Counted from the first letter of the stretch, positions 45,899 to 55,180 are shown. The stretch: DNA of 64,000 bases from Bosea sp. (in: a-proteobacteria) (GCF_023953965.1 NZ_JAMLIX010000001.1:2294501-2358500), one strand, 5' to 3'. Translations and numbers: made by a program. The notes: generated from the sequence alone by a model not told the origin.

Positions 45899-47677
45899 GT
45901 GGCCGAAGCTGAGAAGAACGAGACGAAAGCGCGGCCCGATTTCCGCTCGCTGATGACCTTCTGGCCCTATGCGCGGGCGCAGAAGCGGAGGATCTCCTTC
46001 GCCCTCGCCGCGCTCGTCGTCGCGTCGCTGGCGACGCTCGCCCTGCCGCTGGCGGTCCGGCGTGTCATCGATGCCGGCTTCGCGGGGGGCGAGCGGCAGC
46101 TCGCCGACAGCTATTTCATCCTGCTGATCGGCGTCGTCGGCGTGCTGGCGCTGGCCTCGTCGGCGCGGTTCTACCTCGTCATGACGGTGGGCGAGCGCAT
46201 CGTCGCCTCCTTGCGCGCCGACGTCTTCCGGCATCTCACGCGGCTGGAGCCCGCCTTCTTCGATTCGAGCAAGGCGGGCGACCTCGTCTCGCGGCTCACC
46301 GCCGACACGACGCAGATCAAATCGACCTTCGCCTCGACCGCCTCGATCGCGCTGCGCAACGCCATCATGACGCTCGGCGCGCTCGCGATGATGGTGGCGA
46401 CGAGCCCGCGGCTTTCGGCGATCGTCATCGGCGTGATCCCGCTGATCGTGATCCCGCTGGTCGTCTCCGGCCGCTCGGTCAGGCGGCGCTCGCGGGCGGC
46501 GCAGGACAGGCTTGCGGACGCCTCCGCCTTCGCGGCCGAGGCGGTCGGCGCGATCCGCACGATGCAGTCCTTCGGTGCGGCGCGCCAGACCTCGGCCCGC
46601 TTCGAGGCGGCCTCCGACGAGGCTTACGCGGCCTCGCGGGCGGCGACGGCCTCGCGCGCGCTTTTGTCCGGCGTCGCGATCTTCCTGGTCAGCGCCAGCG
46701 TGGTCTGCGTGCTCTGGGTCGGGGCGACCGAGGTCTTCGACGGGCGGATGAGCGGCGGGCGGCTGTCGCAGTTCATCCTCTATGCGGTGCTGGCGGCAAG
46801 CTCGCTCGGCCAGCTCTCCGAGGTCTATGGCGACATCAGCGCGGCGGCGGGCGCCTCGGGCCGGCTCGGCGAGATCTTGGCGATGAAGCCGGCGATCGCG
46901 GCGCCGCCGCACCCCAGGCCGATGCCGCAGCCGCCGCTGGGCGAGCTTTCCTTCGAGGCCGTCTCCTTCAGCTATCCCGGCCGCGTCGGGCCGGCGCTGT
47001 CGGACCTTTCCTTCTCGGTCAGGCCCGGCGAGCGGATCGCGCTGGTGGGCCCCTCGGGGGCGGGCAAGAGCACGGTGCTGCAATTGGCGCTGCGCTTCTA
47101 CGACCCGCAGGACGGGCGCGTCGTCGTCGACGGCATCGCGGGGCCGGAGGCCGATCCGGAAGCCTGGCGCGAGCGCTTCGCGCTGGTGCCGCAGGAGCCG
47201 ACGGTGTTCGGCGTCTCGATCAGCGACAACATCGCCTATGGCCGCCCCGGCGCCACGCGCGAGGAGGTCGAGGCGGCGGCGCGGCTGGCGGCGGCGGACG
47301 CGTTCATCCGCGCCCTGCCGCAGGGCTACGACACGGTCGTCGGCGAGCGCGGCGTCACGCTCTCGGGCGGGCAGCGGCAGCGGCTCGCCATCGCACGCGC
47401 GATCCTGAAGGACGCGCCGATCCTCCTGCTCGACGAGGCGACCTCGGCGCTCGATTCCGAAAGCGAGCGGGCGGTGCAGGACGCGCTCGACCGGCTGATG
47501 CAGGGGCGCACGACGCTGGTGGTGGCGCACAGGCTCGCGACCATCCTCTCGGCCGACCGCATCCTGGTGATGGAGGACGGGCGCATTGTCGAGGAGGGCA
47601 GCCATGCCGAGCTCAAGGCGCGCGGCGGGCTCTATGCGCGGCTGGCGGCGCTGCAATTCGGGCTGGAGACGGCCTGA
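45899..47677 (+). CDS. ABC transporter, fused permease and ATPase (MsbA-like exporter)
   Basis: A half-size ABC exporter of about 592 residues: six transmembrane helices in the first 310 residues (opening [21 protein letters not shown]), then a nucleotide-binding domain with Walker [11 protein letters not shown]-loop [10 protein letters not shown], signature [14 protein letters not shown], Walker [10 protein letters not shown] and the VVAHRL histidine. It likely dimerises to export a lipid or drug-like substrate. Start: GTG 45899 is preferred because AGGAGG lies exactly 8 bases upstream; ATG 45881 and TTG 45851 in the same frame lack such a site. It is divergent from rpmE. Confidence 0.92.
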   Translation: MAEAEKNETKARPDFRSLMTFWPYARAQKRRISFALAALVVASLATLALPLAVRRVIDAGFAGGERQLADSYFILLIGVVGVLALASSARFYLVMTVGERIVASLRADVFRHLTRLEPAFFDSSKAGDLVSRLTADTTQIKSTFASTASIALRNAIMTLGALAMMVATSPRLSAIVIGVIPLIVIPLVVSGRSVRRRSRAAQDRLADASAFAAEAVGAIRTMQSFGAARQTSARFEAASDEAYAASRAATASRALLSGVAIFLVSASVVCVLWVGATEVFDGRMSGGRLSQFILYAVLAASSLGQLSEVYGDISAAAGASGRLGEILAMKPAIAAPPHPRPMPQPPLGELSFEAVSFSYPGRVGPALSDLSFSVRPGERIALVGPSGAGKSTVLQLALRFYDPQDGRVVVDGIAGPEADPEAWRERFALVPQEPTVFGVSISDNIAYGRPGATREEVEAAARLAAADAFIRALPQGYDTVVGERGVTLSGGQRQRLAIARAILKDAPILLLDEATSALDSESERAVQDALDRLMQGRTTLVVAHRLATILSADRILVMEDGRIVEEGSHAELKARGGLYARLAALQFGLETA

Positions 47678-47686
47678 GGCGCCGCT

Positions 47687-47989
47687 TCAGCGCGGCGGCA
47701 GCGCGGCGTAATAGGCGGCGAGCGCCGCGATCTCGGCGACCGACATCGCGCGCGCCATGTAGCGCATCTCCTTGTGCGCGCGCTTGCCCGAGCGGAAGGC
47801 CATCATCTGGTTGTAGAGATAGCGCTCGTTCTGGCCGGCGATATGCGGCACCTCGGTATCGCGCGCGATGCCGTCGATGCCGTGGCAGGCCGCGCATTCC
47901 GCGATGATGCCGACGCGCGGTTCCGCCGCCGCCGGCCCGCAGAGCAGCAGGGCCGCTGCGATGGCGGCGAGAATCGGCCGATGCGGCAT
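47687..47989 (-). CDS. Small secreted cytochrome c
   Basis: A 100-residue periplasmic class I cytochrome c. A signal peptide (about residues 1-22) is followed by the haem motif CAACH and a single downstream methionine region (EMRYMARAM) that can supply the axial ligand. It is shorter than many cytochrome c proteins, with no second haem. It starts only 4 bases after the MotB-like gene, so it belongs to that operon rather than to a respiratory cluster. Confidence 0.87.
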   Translation of the reverse strand: MPHRPILAAIAAALLLCGPAAAEPRVGIIAECAACHGIDGIARDTEVPHIAGQNERYLYNQMMAFRSGKRAHKEMRYMARAMSVAEIAALAAYYAALPPR

Positions 47990-47993
47990 CGGG

Positions 47994-49013
47994 TCAGCGC
48001 TCCGTGATCTTGAACTCGATGCGGCGGTTGCGGCGATGCGCCTCGTCGGTGTTGGCGAGGTCGAGCGGCTGGAACTCGCCGAAGCCGGTCGCGGCGACCC
48101 TGTCGGACGGCAGGCCGCGCGAGATCAGGTATTCGACGACGGCGATGGCGCGGGCCGAGGAGAGATGCCAGTTCGAGGGGAACTGCGCGGTCTTGATCGG
48201 GCGGTTGTCGGTATGGCCGTCGACGCGCAGGATCCAGGGCAGGTCGGGCGGCATCTCGTTGCCGAGATCGAGCAGGATGGCTGCGAGCTTGTCGAGCTCG
48301 ACCTTGCCGTCGGGCTTCAGCACGGCCTGGCCGGCATCGAAGAAGACCTCCGACTGGAAGACGAAGCGGTCGCCGACGACGCGGATGTCGGGCCGCATGC
48401 CGAGCACCTGCCGCAGCCGCCCGAAGAAGTCGGAGCGGTAGCGCGCCAGTTCCTGCACGCGCTGGGCGAGCGCGACGTTGAGCCGCGAGCCGAGCTCGGA
48501 GATGCGCGCCTGCGATTCCTTGTCCTTGGCCTCGGAGGCGGAGAGCGCCTCCTCCAGCGCCGCGAGCTGGCGGCGCATGGCGAGGATCTGCTGGTTGACG
48601 AGCTCGACCGTCGCCTGGGCGCGGGCGGAGAGCTGTTTCTCGGCGTCGAGCTCCTTCTGCGATTCGGCGAGCCGGGCGCCGGCGTCGCTGCCGGCTTGCG
48701 TCTCGATCAGCCCTTGCAGGCGGCTGCGCTCGCCCTGCGCCTGCGCCAGGGTCGACTGCATGAGCTGGAGGCTCTCCTGCGCCTGCCGGTTCGACGAGCG
48801 CTCGAGCGCCAGGAGGTCGGTCAGCTCGGAGATCTGCTTGTTCAGCCGTTCGAGCGCGGTGTCCTTGCCGGTCAGTTCCTGCGAGAGGAAGAACTGGCCG
48901 AGCACGAAGACGGTGAGCAGGAAGACGATGCCGATCAGCATCGTCGAGAGCGCGTCGACGAAGCCGGGCCAGAAATTCACGTCCTCGCGGCGATGGGCGC
49001 GGGAAAGGGCCAT
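47994..49013 (-). CDS. MotB/OmpA-like protein with long coiled coil
   Basis: A 339-residue inner-membrane protein. An N-terminal helix (about residues 14-42) contains FVDALSTMLIGIVFLLTVFV with an aspartate (D20) at the position of the proton-binding Asp of MotB. Residues about 45-190 are coiled coil (repeated Glu/Gln/Leu with LSARAQATVELVNQQILAMR), and 215-335 are an OmpA/MotB peptidoglycan-binding domain (FDAGQAVLKPDG, RVDGHTDNRPI, LSSARAIAVVEYL, NRRIEFKI). It is paired with the MotA/TolQ-like gene just upstream. No flagellar genes are near, so this is a motor-like pair of another kind. Confidence 0.85.
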   Translation of the reverse strand: MALSRAHRREDVNFWPGFVDALSTMLIGIVFLLTVFVLGQFFLSQELTGKDTALERLNKQISELTDLLALERSSNRQAQESLQLMQSTLAQAQGERSRLQGLIETQAGSDAGARLAESQKELDAEKQLSARAQATVELVNQQILAMRRQLAALEEALSASEAKDKESQARISELGSRLNVALAQRVQELARYRSDFFGRLRQVLGMRPDIRVVGDRFVFQSEVFFDAGQAVLKPDGKVELDKLAAILLDLGNEMPPDLPWILRVDGHTDNRPIKTAQFPSNWHLSSARAIAVVEYLISRGLPSDRVAATGFGEFQPLDLANTDEAHRRNRRIEFKITER

Positions 49014-49042
49014 CGGTCAAGCTCCCGTGGTGCTCGCCGGCA

Positions 49043-50053
49043 TCATGGCTCGGTGATCTGGTCGGCGGTAAGGCGGTCGATCAGGCGTTTCAGGTCCTTC
49101 TCGCGGGCGGCCTGCGCCTCGACCCAGTCGCGGATCATCTGCTGCTCGGAGCGCATGTGCTGGACGAGGCCCTGGATGCCCTCGGCGAGATTGGCGAGCG
49201 CCTGGGTCGCGGCGCGGTTGTTCGAGGCGCCGTCGGCCATGGCGGCGCTGAGCTGCTCGAAGCGGTCGGCGAGCGGATTGCCGGCCGCCAGCAGGGCTGC
49301 GGACGCGCCCGGCTGGGCGGTGCGGCTGCCGAGCCAGCCCTCGACCTCGTTGCGGAAGCGGCGCTGCGCCTGCCCGACCTGAAGGTCGAGGAAGCCGAGG
49401 ATGAGCGAGCCTGCGATGCCGAACAGCGAGGACGAGAAGGACAGGCCCATGCCGGCGAGCGGGGCCGAGAGGCCGGCCTTCAGCTCGTCGAAGAGGACGC
49501 CGGCCTCGGCCCCGGTGCGCAGCGACTTGATGACGGTGCCGACCGAGCCGACCGTGTCGAGCAGGCCCCAGAAGGTGCCGAGCAGGCCGAGGAAGACGAG
49601 CAGACCGGCGAGATAGCGCAGCACCTCGCGCCCGTCGTCGAGCCTGACCGCGATCGATTCCAGCGTCGAGACGGCCTGCGCCGGGAGAAGCGTGCCGCTT
49701 TCCAGGGCCGGCAGCACCGAGCCCAGCGGGGCGATGACCTGGCCGCGGCGGACCACGGCGGCGGCCGGCGCGGCGGCGAGCCCGGTCGCGGCGCGCGCCT
49801 CGCTGTGGAGGCGCCAGAGCTCGCGCAGCGCGATCAGGCAACCGACGAGCAGGGCTCCGAGGATCAGGCCGTTGAGCCCCGGATTGGTCATGAAAGCCTG
49901 GATCAGGCCGGCTTGCAGGATGTAGCCGAGGAAGCCGATCAGGGCGAGGAACAGAACCGCGCGGACGACGTAGCGCAGCGGCCGCGAGAAGCGGACCGGC
50001 GTCCGCATCGGTGCGGCCGGTGCCGTCTCGGCCGCGAAATCCTCAATCGCCAT
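49043..50053 (-). CDS. MotA/TolQ-like membrane protein
   Basis: A 336-residue protein with an N-terminal hydrophobic pair of helices (VVRAVLFLALIGFLGYILQ; NGLILGALLVGCLIALREL), a central region with LDTVGSVGTVIKSLRTGAE, LGLLGTFWGLLDTVG and LSAPLAGMGLSFSSSLFGIAGSLILGFLDLQVG, the last two being the MotA/TolQ/ExbB conserved membrane helices, and a long cytoplasmic C-terminal tail. It precedes the MotB-like gene by 29 bases. Together they resemble proton-driven stator complexes that act on peptidoglycan, but function is not known. Confidence 0.82.
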   Translation of the reverse strand: MAIEDFAAETAPAAPMRTPVRFSRPLRYVVRAVLFLALIGFLGYILQAGLIQAFMTNPGLNGLILGALLVGCLIALRELWRLHSEARAATGLAAAPAAAVVRRGQVIAPLGSVLPALESGTLLPAQAVSTLESIAVRLDDGREVLRYLAGLLVFLGLLGTFWGLLDTVGSVGTVIKSLRTGAEAGVLFDELKAGLSAPLAGMGLSFSSSLFGIAGSLILGFLDLQVGQAQRRFRNEVEGWLGSRTAQPGASAALLAAGNPLADRFEQLSAAMADGASNNRAATQALANLAEGIQGLVQHMRSEQQMIRDWVEAQAAREKDLKRLIDRLTADQITEP

Positions 50054-50141
50054 GCGTCGTGTTCCGTTCGCCTCGGAGTGCGGGAGGGACTGTCGCCTCC
50101 CGCGCCGCCGGGATCAAGGGCGAAAGAGCAACAGGTCCGCC

Positions 50142-50933
50142 TCAGCCGGCCGCGGTTTTGAGCGCCTGGCCGAGCGCGCGCTCGCCCGCCTCGTTGCCGC
50201 AGATGATGTCCTTCGCGCTGGTCACGGGCTTGCCGTCGAGCGTGCCGAACGTGCCGCCGGCCTCGCGGATCAGCACGGCGCCCGCCGCGAAATCCCAGGT
50301 GTTGAGGCCGCGCTCCCAATAGGCGTCCATGCGCCCGGCGGCGACATAGGCGATGTCGAGCGCGGCCGAGCCCATGCGGCGGACATTGGCGAAGCGCGGC
50401 ATCACCGCCGCGAGCTCGCGCAGGAAGAGGCCGTGGCCGCCCTTGCCGATATGCGGGATGCCGGTGCCGATCAGCATCTGCGCCGGCTCGGTCTGGCCGG
50501 AGACGCGCAGGCGTCGGTTGTTGACGAAGGCGCCCTTGCCCTTCTCCGCCATGAACATCTCGTCCTTGGCGGCGTCGTAGACCACGCCGGCGATGAACTG
50601 GTTGTCGCGCTCCAGCGCCACCGAGATGTTCCAGTGCGGGATGCCGCGCAGGAAGTTGTGGGTGCCGTCGAGCGGGTCGATATGCCAGCGGTTGCTCTCG
50701 TCGCTGCCCTGGACGACGCCGCTCTCCTCCATGACGAAGCCGTAGCCGGGGCGGGCCTTCTCCAGCGCCTCGCGCAGGATGGCCTCGGCCTTGTGGTCGG
50801 CCTTGGAGACGAAGTCGCCCGGACCCTTGGCCAGAACCTGCAGATTCTCGACCTCGCCGAAATCGCGCTTGAGCGAGCGGGACGCCTTCATCACGGCGTC
50901 GGTCATCACGGTCATCAGGGGGGAGCGGATCAT
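50142..50933 (-). CDS. suhB: Inositol monophosphatase family protein
   Basis: A 263-residue Mg-dependent phosphatase. Metal-site motifs are FVSKADHKAEAI, VMEESG, DPLDGTHNFLRGIPHWNIS and, near the C-terminus, WDFAAGAVLIREAGG. It is probably SuhB-like, hydrolysing myo-inositol-1-phosphate or acting in RNA-level regulation. The start at 50933 is chosen because AGAGG sits 6-10 bases upstream; ATG 50954 and 50981 are less well placed. It is the first gene of the minus-strand run that continues with the MotA-like gene. Confidence 0.93.
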   Translation of the reverse strand: MIRSPLMTVMTDAVMKASRSLKRDFGEVENLQVLAKGPGDFVSKADHKAEAILREALEKARPGYGFVMEESGVVQGSDESNRWHIDPLDGTHNFLRGIPHWNISVALERDNQFIAGVVYDAAKDEMFMAEKGKGAFVNNRRLRVSGQTEPAQMLIGTGIPHIGKGGHGLFLRELAAVMPRFANVRRMGSAALDIAYVAAGRMDAYWERGLNTWDFAAGAVLIREAGGTFGTLDGKPVTSAKDIICGNEAGERALGQALKTAAG

Positions 50934-51024
50934 CGCAAGCCTCTTGCGCGCCATCACGGCGCGATGAGCCGGCGGCCTCAAGCGCGCCCGGCGGAAATTG
51001 GTTGAGCCGTCCCTTGCGCGGCTC

Positions 51025-51945
51025 TCAGGGCGCCGTCAAGACGGCGCTCGCGATCCGGCCGGCGGCCATGCGGGCGGCGCGGGCCTGCTGCTCGGGGTTG
51101 AGCCGCTCGAACTGCTCGTCGAGCGCGGGGTCCTTGAGCCCCTGCGCGCGGGCGGCGAGATGCCAGGCGGCGGCTTCGATCGAGTCCGGGGCGATGCCCA
51201 GCCCGAACTGGTAGAGCTTGGCGAGGCGGTTCTGTGCGATCGGGTTGCCCTGCCAGGCGGCGCGCCGGAACAGGGCGGCGGCCGCGGCCTCGTCCTTCGC
51301 GACGCCGGCGCCGTTGAACAGCATGATGGCGTATTCGACCTCGCCGGGGATGTTGCCGGCCTCGGCCGCCTGCTTCATCCAGCGGGCGGCGGCCTCCTCG
51401 CTTGCGGGCATGCCGCGCCCCTGCTTCGCCAGCACGCCGAGCGCATGCATCGCGTCGCCGACCCCGGCCTTCGCCGCAACTTCGAGATGGGCGACGGCGC
51501 GCTTGTCGTCGGCCTCGCGGTTGGTGGCGAGCAGCGCCAAAGCGAGGTTGTAGTTGGCCGCGGGGTGGCCGGCGGCGGCCGCCTTCTCCAGCAGCGCGCC
51601 GGCGCGGCCTGCGTCGCGCTTGTCGCCCTTATCGTCGAGGAGCTGCATCGCCAGCGCGAAGGCGGCGTTGATGTCGCCGCGGGCCTCGGCGCGCTCGTAC
51701 CACTCGCTCGCGACCTTCCGGTCGGGCGCGACGCCGAGCCCCTGACGATAGAGCTCGCCGATCAGGGTCATCGCTGCGGCGTCCTGATTGTCGGCCTCGA
51801 TGCGCTTCAGCGCTTCGCCGAGCGCGCGGCGGTAATGCCCGGTCTGATAGGCGCCATAGGCCAGATCAGGCGTGGGCGCTGCCGCCCCGGCCGGAGCTGC
51901 GAGCAGGGCGCCCGCCAGCAGGACGAGGCCGGAAAGCCGCCTCAT
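51025..51945 (-). CDS. Sel1-repeat/TPR-like secreted protein
   Basis: A 306-residue periplasmic protein. A signal peptide occupies residues 1-23 (SGLVLLAGALLAAPAGAAA). The rest is Sel1-like repeats, about seven: AYGAYQTGHYRRALGEALK, LIGELYRQGLGVAPDRKVAS, AFALAMQLLDDKGDKRDAGR, NYNLALALLATNREADDKRA and so on, typical of adaptors in envelope stress or polysaccharide regulation. Its start overlaps the 3' end of the ThiE-like gene by four bases, so it is in the benE-thiE run. Confidence 0.85.
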   Translation of the reverse strand: MRRLSGLVLLAGALLAAPAGAAAPTPDLAYGAYQTGHYRRALGEALKRIEADNQDAAAMTLIGELYRQGLGVAPDRKVASEWYERAEARGDINAAFALAMQLLDDKGDKRDAGRAGALLEKAAAAGHPAANYNLALALLATNREADDKRAVAHLEVAAKAGVGDAMHALGVLAKQGRGMPASEEAAARWMKQAAEAGNIPGEVEYAIMLFNGAGVAKDEAAAAALFRRAAWQGNPIAQNRLAKLYQFGLGIAPDSIEAAAWHLAARAQGLKDPALDEQFERLNPEQQARAARMAAGRIASAVLTAP

Positions 51946-52595
51946 CGTGCGCTCTTGCGCGCCGCGCAGGCGGCGAGCGCCCGATTGGCCTCCTCGACCA
52001 GGGCGCGGATGTCCTGCCCCTCGTCGAAGGCCCAGGCGCCGAGCGCGACGAATTCCGCGCCGGTCTCGGCCAGCGCCGGCACGGCCCCGGCATCCGGCGC
52101 ATAGGCGACGCAGGGCGTCTGGAAGATCTCGGCCCACCAGCCGGCGCGCTCGAGCACGGCCGCGAGCGGCGGCATAGAGCCATCGGGCCGCGGCTCGCCG
52201 AACATCACGTAATCGACGCCGGCCTCGCCCGCATCCATGGCGTCGTGGCGGGCGCGCAACGCCCCGATGCCGATGATGCGCTCGCCCTTCAGGCTGGAGC
52301 GGGCCTCGGCGACCGCCGCCGGGCCGCCGGTGAGATGGACGCCGTCGGCACCGCCGCGCGATGCGACGAGCGCGCTGTCCTCGACGACGAGGGCGACGTC
52401 GTTGGCCTGGACCGGGCCGGCGAGGCGCTTGACGCGCTCGATCCGGCTGCGCTCGTCGCCGGGGGCCAGCCGCAGCAGCACGGCGGCGATATCGCCGCCG
52501 GCCATGGCCTGCATCAGGCGAAAGGCCATGGCCTCAGCGTCCGCCACAGGCGGGGTGACGAGCATCAGGCGGGTGGGGGGGGCTTGCGTCGTCAT
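51942..52595 (-). CDS. Thiamine-phosphate-synthase-like (ThiE/TenI) protein
   Basis: A 217-residue TIM-barrel of the ThiE/TenI family: MLVTPPVADAEAM at the start, NDVALVVEDSALVASRGGADGVHLTGG in two pieces as the substrate-binding middle strand, and AGVDYVMFGEPRPDGSM. True ThiE has a GPxxxTxTK-type pyrophosphate loop after the FG; this protein has FGEPRPDGSM, so it is unlikely to be an active thiamine-phosphate synthase. It starts at ATG 52595 in a four-base overlap with benE. No other thi genes are near. Confidence 0.78.
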   Translation of the reverse strand: MTTQAPPTRLMLVTPPVADAEAMAFRLMQAMAGGDIAAVLLRLAPGDERSRIERVKRLAGPVQANDVALVVEDSALVASRGGADGVHLTGGPAAVAEARSSLKGERIIGIGALRARHDAMDAGEAGVDYVMFGEPRPDGSMPPLAAVLERAGWWAEIFQTPCVAYAPDAGAVPALAETGAEFVALGAWAFDEGQDIRALVEEANRALAACAARKSAR

Positions 52596-53746
52596 GATCG
52601 GCTGCGCAAACGGCCCGCGGCGAGGTCCAATGTCAAGACCGCAAGTCCCGCGACGAGGCTCCAGAAGGCCGAGCCGATGCCGAACAGCGAGAGGCTGGAG
52701 GCGGCCACGGTGAAGGTGACGACCGCCGCGAAGCGCTCCCTGTCGGAGGCCATCGCCTGCGCCAGCGCGCCCGTCAGCGAGCCGACGAGGCCAAGCCCCG
52801 CCACCGCGACGATCAGCGCCTTGGGCAGCGCCAGCAGCACCGCGATCAGGAGGCCGGTGCAGGCCGCGACGCCGAGATAGGCGAAGCCGTAGACGATGCC
52901 CGCCTTCCAGCGCTCGGCCGGATCGGGATGGGTATCGCCGCCGGTGCAGATCGAGGCGCTGATCGCCGCCATATTGGTCATATGCGCGCCGAAGGGGGCG
53001 GTGAGCAGCGAGGCCGCCCCGGTGACGAAGAGGGCGGGTGCCGTCGGCGGCCTGTAGCCGGCGGCGCGCAGCACGGCGAAGCCCGGCAGGTTCTGGGCGG
53101 CCATGGTGACGAGATAGAGCGGGACGCCGATGCCGAGCATGGCGGCAATATCGAAGCGCGGCGTGACCAATTCGAGGCCGGTCAGCGTCATCGCGCCGGC
53201 GGGCCAATGAGCGAGCCCCCCGGCGAAGCTGATCGCGATGCCGGCGACGAGCGCCGCGATGACGCCGAGGAAGGGGCTGACGAGCCGCGCCAGCAGGAAG
53301 ACCGCGAGCAGGGTAAGCACCAGCAGCGGCGAGACGCGCATCTCGTCGAACACCGCCGCGACGAAGCGGAAGATGATGCCCGCGAGCATCGCCGAGGCGA
53401 CCGGCATCGGAATGCGCTCGATCAGCCGGCCGAGCGGGCGGAAGGCGGCGGTCAGCATGATCAGCCCGGCGGCGAGGAGGAATGCGCCGACGGCCGAGGC
53501 CATGTCGAAGCCGGTCACGGCGGCGATCAGGGCCGCGCCCGGCGTCGACCAGGCGCAGATCATCGGCAGGCGGTGGCGCCAGGAGAGCCAGATGCTGGAG
53601 GCGCCCGTGGCGAGGCACAGCGCCGCGATCCAGGAGATCGTCTGGCCGGGCGTGGCGCCAAGCGCCTGCGCGGCCTGGAGGATGACGGCGACCGAGGCGG
53701 TGAAGCCGACGAAGACCGCGACCAGGGCTGAGAAGACGATCGACAT
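52592..53746 (-). CDS. benE: BenE family benzoate/H+ symporter
   Basis: A 384-residue membrane protein with about twelve hydrophobic segments matching the BenE family: SIVFSALVAVFVGFTASVAV at the N-terminus, LSWRHRLPMICAWSTPGAAL, YLVTMAAQNLPGFAVLRAAG and ASICTGGDTHPDPAERWKAG with the conserved THPDP. ATG 53746 is chosen; an upstream extension to 53896 runs through a palindromic repeat. A strong ribosome-binding site is lacking. No benzoate-degrading genes are near. Confidence 0.9.
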   Translation of the reverse strand: MSIVFSALVAVFVGFTASVAVILQAAQALGATPGQTISWIAALCLATGASSIWLSWRHRLPMICAWSTPGAALIAAVTGFDMASAVGAFLLAAGLIMLTAAFRPLGRLIERIPMPVASAMLAGIIFRFVAAVFDEMRVSPLLVLTLLAVFLLARLVSPFLGVIAALVAGIAISFAGGLAHWPAGAMTLTGLELVTPRFDIAAMLGIGVPLYLVTMAAQNLPGFAVLRAAGYRPPTAPALFVTGAASLLTAPFGAHMTNMAAISASICTGGDTHPDPAERWKAGIVYGFAYLGVAACTGLLIAVLLALPKALIVAVAGLGLVGSLTGALAQAMASDRERFAAVVTFTVAASSLSLFGIGSAFWSLVAGLAVLTLDLAAGRLRSRS

Positions 53747-53775
53747 GGCGGGGAGGGGTGACGTCGCCGGAAAGA

Positions 53776-54003
53776 GCGCGGGGAACCCTCTCGCGGAGGG
53801 AGAGGGCAGGGTGAGGGGAAGGCCGTTGGACGGATTGCCGTGAGGTGGTCGCTGCGCGGCGGTGAGGTTTCGTCTCGCTGGTCGAAGGGCCGACACCTAC
53901 CCCTGCCCCTCTCACTGATCTCGGGCTTGCCCGAGATCAGCACTCAAAGTGTCGAAGTCGGCAACAGCCGGCTTCGATGCAGGAGAGGGGACCCCGCGCC
54001 TTT
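53776..54003. repeat. Cluster of palindromic repeats between benE and fba
   Basis: This 230-base region has three visible palindromes. Around 53780-53805 CCCTCTCGCGGAGGGAGAGGG folds on itself. At 53915-53940 CTGATCTCGGG pairs with CCCGAGATCAG across CTTG, and this is enclosed by CCCTCTC (left, about 53907) and GAGAGGG (right, about 53983). The elements resemble CCCTCACCCTGCCCTCTCC-type intergenic repeats of alphaproteobacteria. It is downstream of fba, where it may end transcription. Confidence 0.6.
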
Positions 54004-54013
54004 TCTGAGGCGC

Positions 54014-55096
54014 TTACGCCGCCTTCTTCGCGCCGAAGGTCGGGTCGAGTTCGCCCTTGGCGTAGCGCCTGGCCATCTCGGCCAGCGTGATCACGCGCTT
54101 GATCTTCGAGGCCTGGCCGGCGGTGTTGAACTCCTCGAGCCGCTTCCTGCAGAGCGCCGTCATCGCCTCCATGGCGGGCTTCAGGTATTTGCGCGGATCG
54201 AACTCGCCGGGATGCTCCGACAGGATCTTGCGGATCTGGCCGGTCATCGCCATGCGGTTGTCGGTGTCGATGTTGATCTTGCGCACGCCGTGCCTGATGC
54301 CGCGCTGGATCTCCTCGACCGGCACGCCCCAGGTCTGCGGCATCTTGCCGCCGTACTGGTTGATGACGTCCTGGAGGTCCTGCGGAACGCTGGATGAGCC
54401 GTGCATGACGAGATGCATGTTCGGCAGCTTCTTGTGGATCTCCTCGATGACGTGCATCGCCAGGATCGCGCCGTCGGGCTTGCGGGTGAACTTGTAGGCG
54501 CCGTGCGAGGTGCCCATGGCGATGGCGAGCGCGTCGACCTTGGTCTCGGCGACGAACTTCACCGCCTCGTCCGGGTTGGTCAGGAGCTGGTCGTGGGAGA
54601 GCTTGCCCTCGGCGCCGTGGCCGTCCTCCTTCTCGCCCTCGCCGGATTCGAGCGAGCCGAGCACGCCGAGCTCGCCCTCGACCGAGATGCCGCCGAGATG
54701 GGCCATGTCGGTGACCGTCTTCGTCACGCCGACATTGTAGTCCCAGTCGCCCGGGGTCTTGCCGTCGGCCTTGAGGGAACCGTCCATCATAACCGAGGTG
54801 AAGCCGGCCTGGATCGCGGTCATGCAGGTCGCCGGCTCGTTGCCGTGGTCGAGATGCACGCAGACCGGGATGTGCGGATAGATCTCGGTGACGGCGTCCA
54901 TCATGTGCTTGAGCATGATGTCGTTGGCGTAGGAACGGGCGCCGCGCGAAGCCTGGATGATGACGGGCGCGTCGGTCGCGTCCGCCGCCGCCATGATCGC
55001 GAGCGCCTGCTCCATGTTGTTGATGTTGAAGGCGGGCACGCCATAGTCGTTCTCGGCGGCATGATCGAGCAACTGGCGAAGCGTGATACGGGCCAC
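54014..55096 (-). CDS. fba: Class II fructose-bisphosphate aldolase
   Basis: A 360-residue zinc aldolase interconverting fructose-1,6-bisphosphate with dihydroxyacetone phosphate and glyceraldehyde-3-phosphate; similar in pattern to the Calvin-cycle CbbA type used by many alphaproteobacteria. Metal and catalytic motifs are [46 protein letters not shown] and [12 protein letters not shown]. The start is GTG 55096 with AAAGGGGAGTGCC upstream. It is the last gene in the tkt-gap-pgk-fba cluster. Confidence 0.97.
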   Translation of the reverse strand: MARITLRQLLDHAAENDYGVPAFNINNMEQALAIMAAADATDAPVIIQASRGARSYANDIMLKHMMDAVTEIYPHIPVCVHLDHGNEPATCMTAIQAGFTSVMMDGSLKADGKTPGDWDYNVGVTKTVTDMAHLGGISVEGELGVLGSLESGEGEKEDGHGAEGKLSHDQLLTNPDEAVKFVAETKVDALAIAMGTSHGAYKFTRKPDGAILAMHVIEEIHKKLPNMHLVMHGSSSVPQDLQDVINQYGGKMPQTWGVPVEEIQRGIRHGVRKINIDTDNRMAMTGQIRKILSEHPGEFDPRKYLKPAMEAMTALCRKRLEEFNTAGQASKIKRVITLAEMARRYAKGELDPTFGAKKAA

Positions 55097-55180
55097 GATG
55101 GCACTCCCCTTTGGCAAACGGATCTGGGGAGGGTTTAGCGGGCAACCGCGACGAAGGTAAAGCGAAAGCGGAATATGGGC

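Noticed and set aside
47687..50053. A Zorya-type anti-phage system, because ZorA/ZorB resemble MotA/MotB.
   Set aside because: No zorC, zorD or zorE-like genes (helicase, nuclease) are adjacent, and the surroundings are housekeeping genes.
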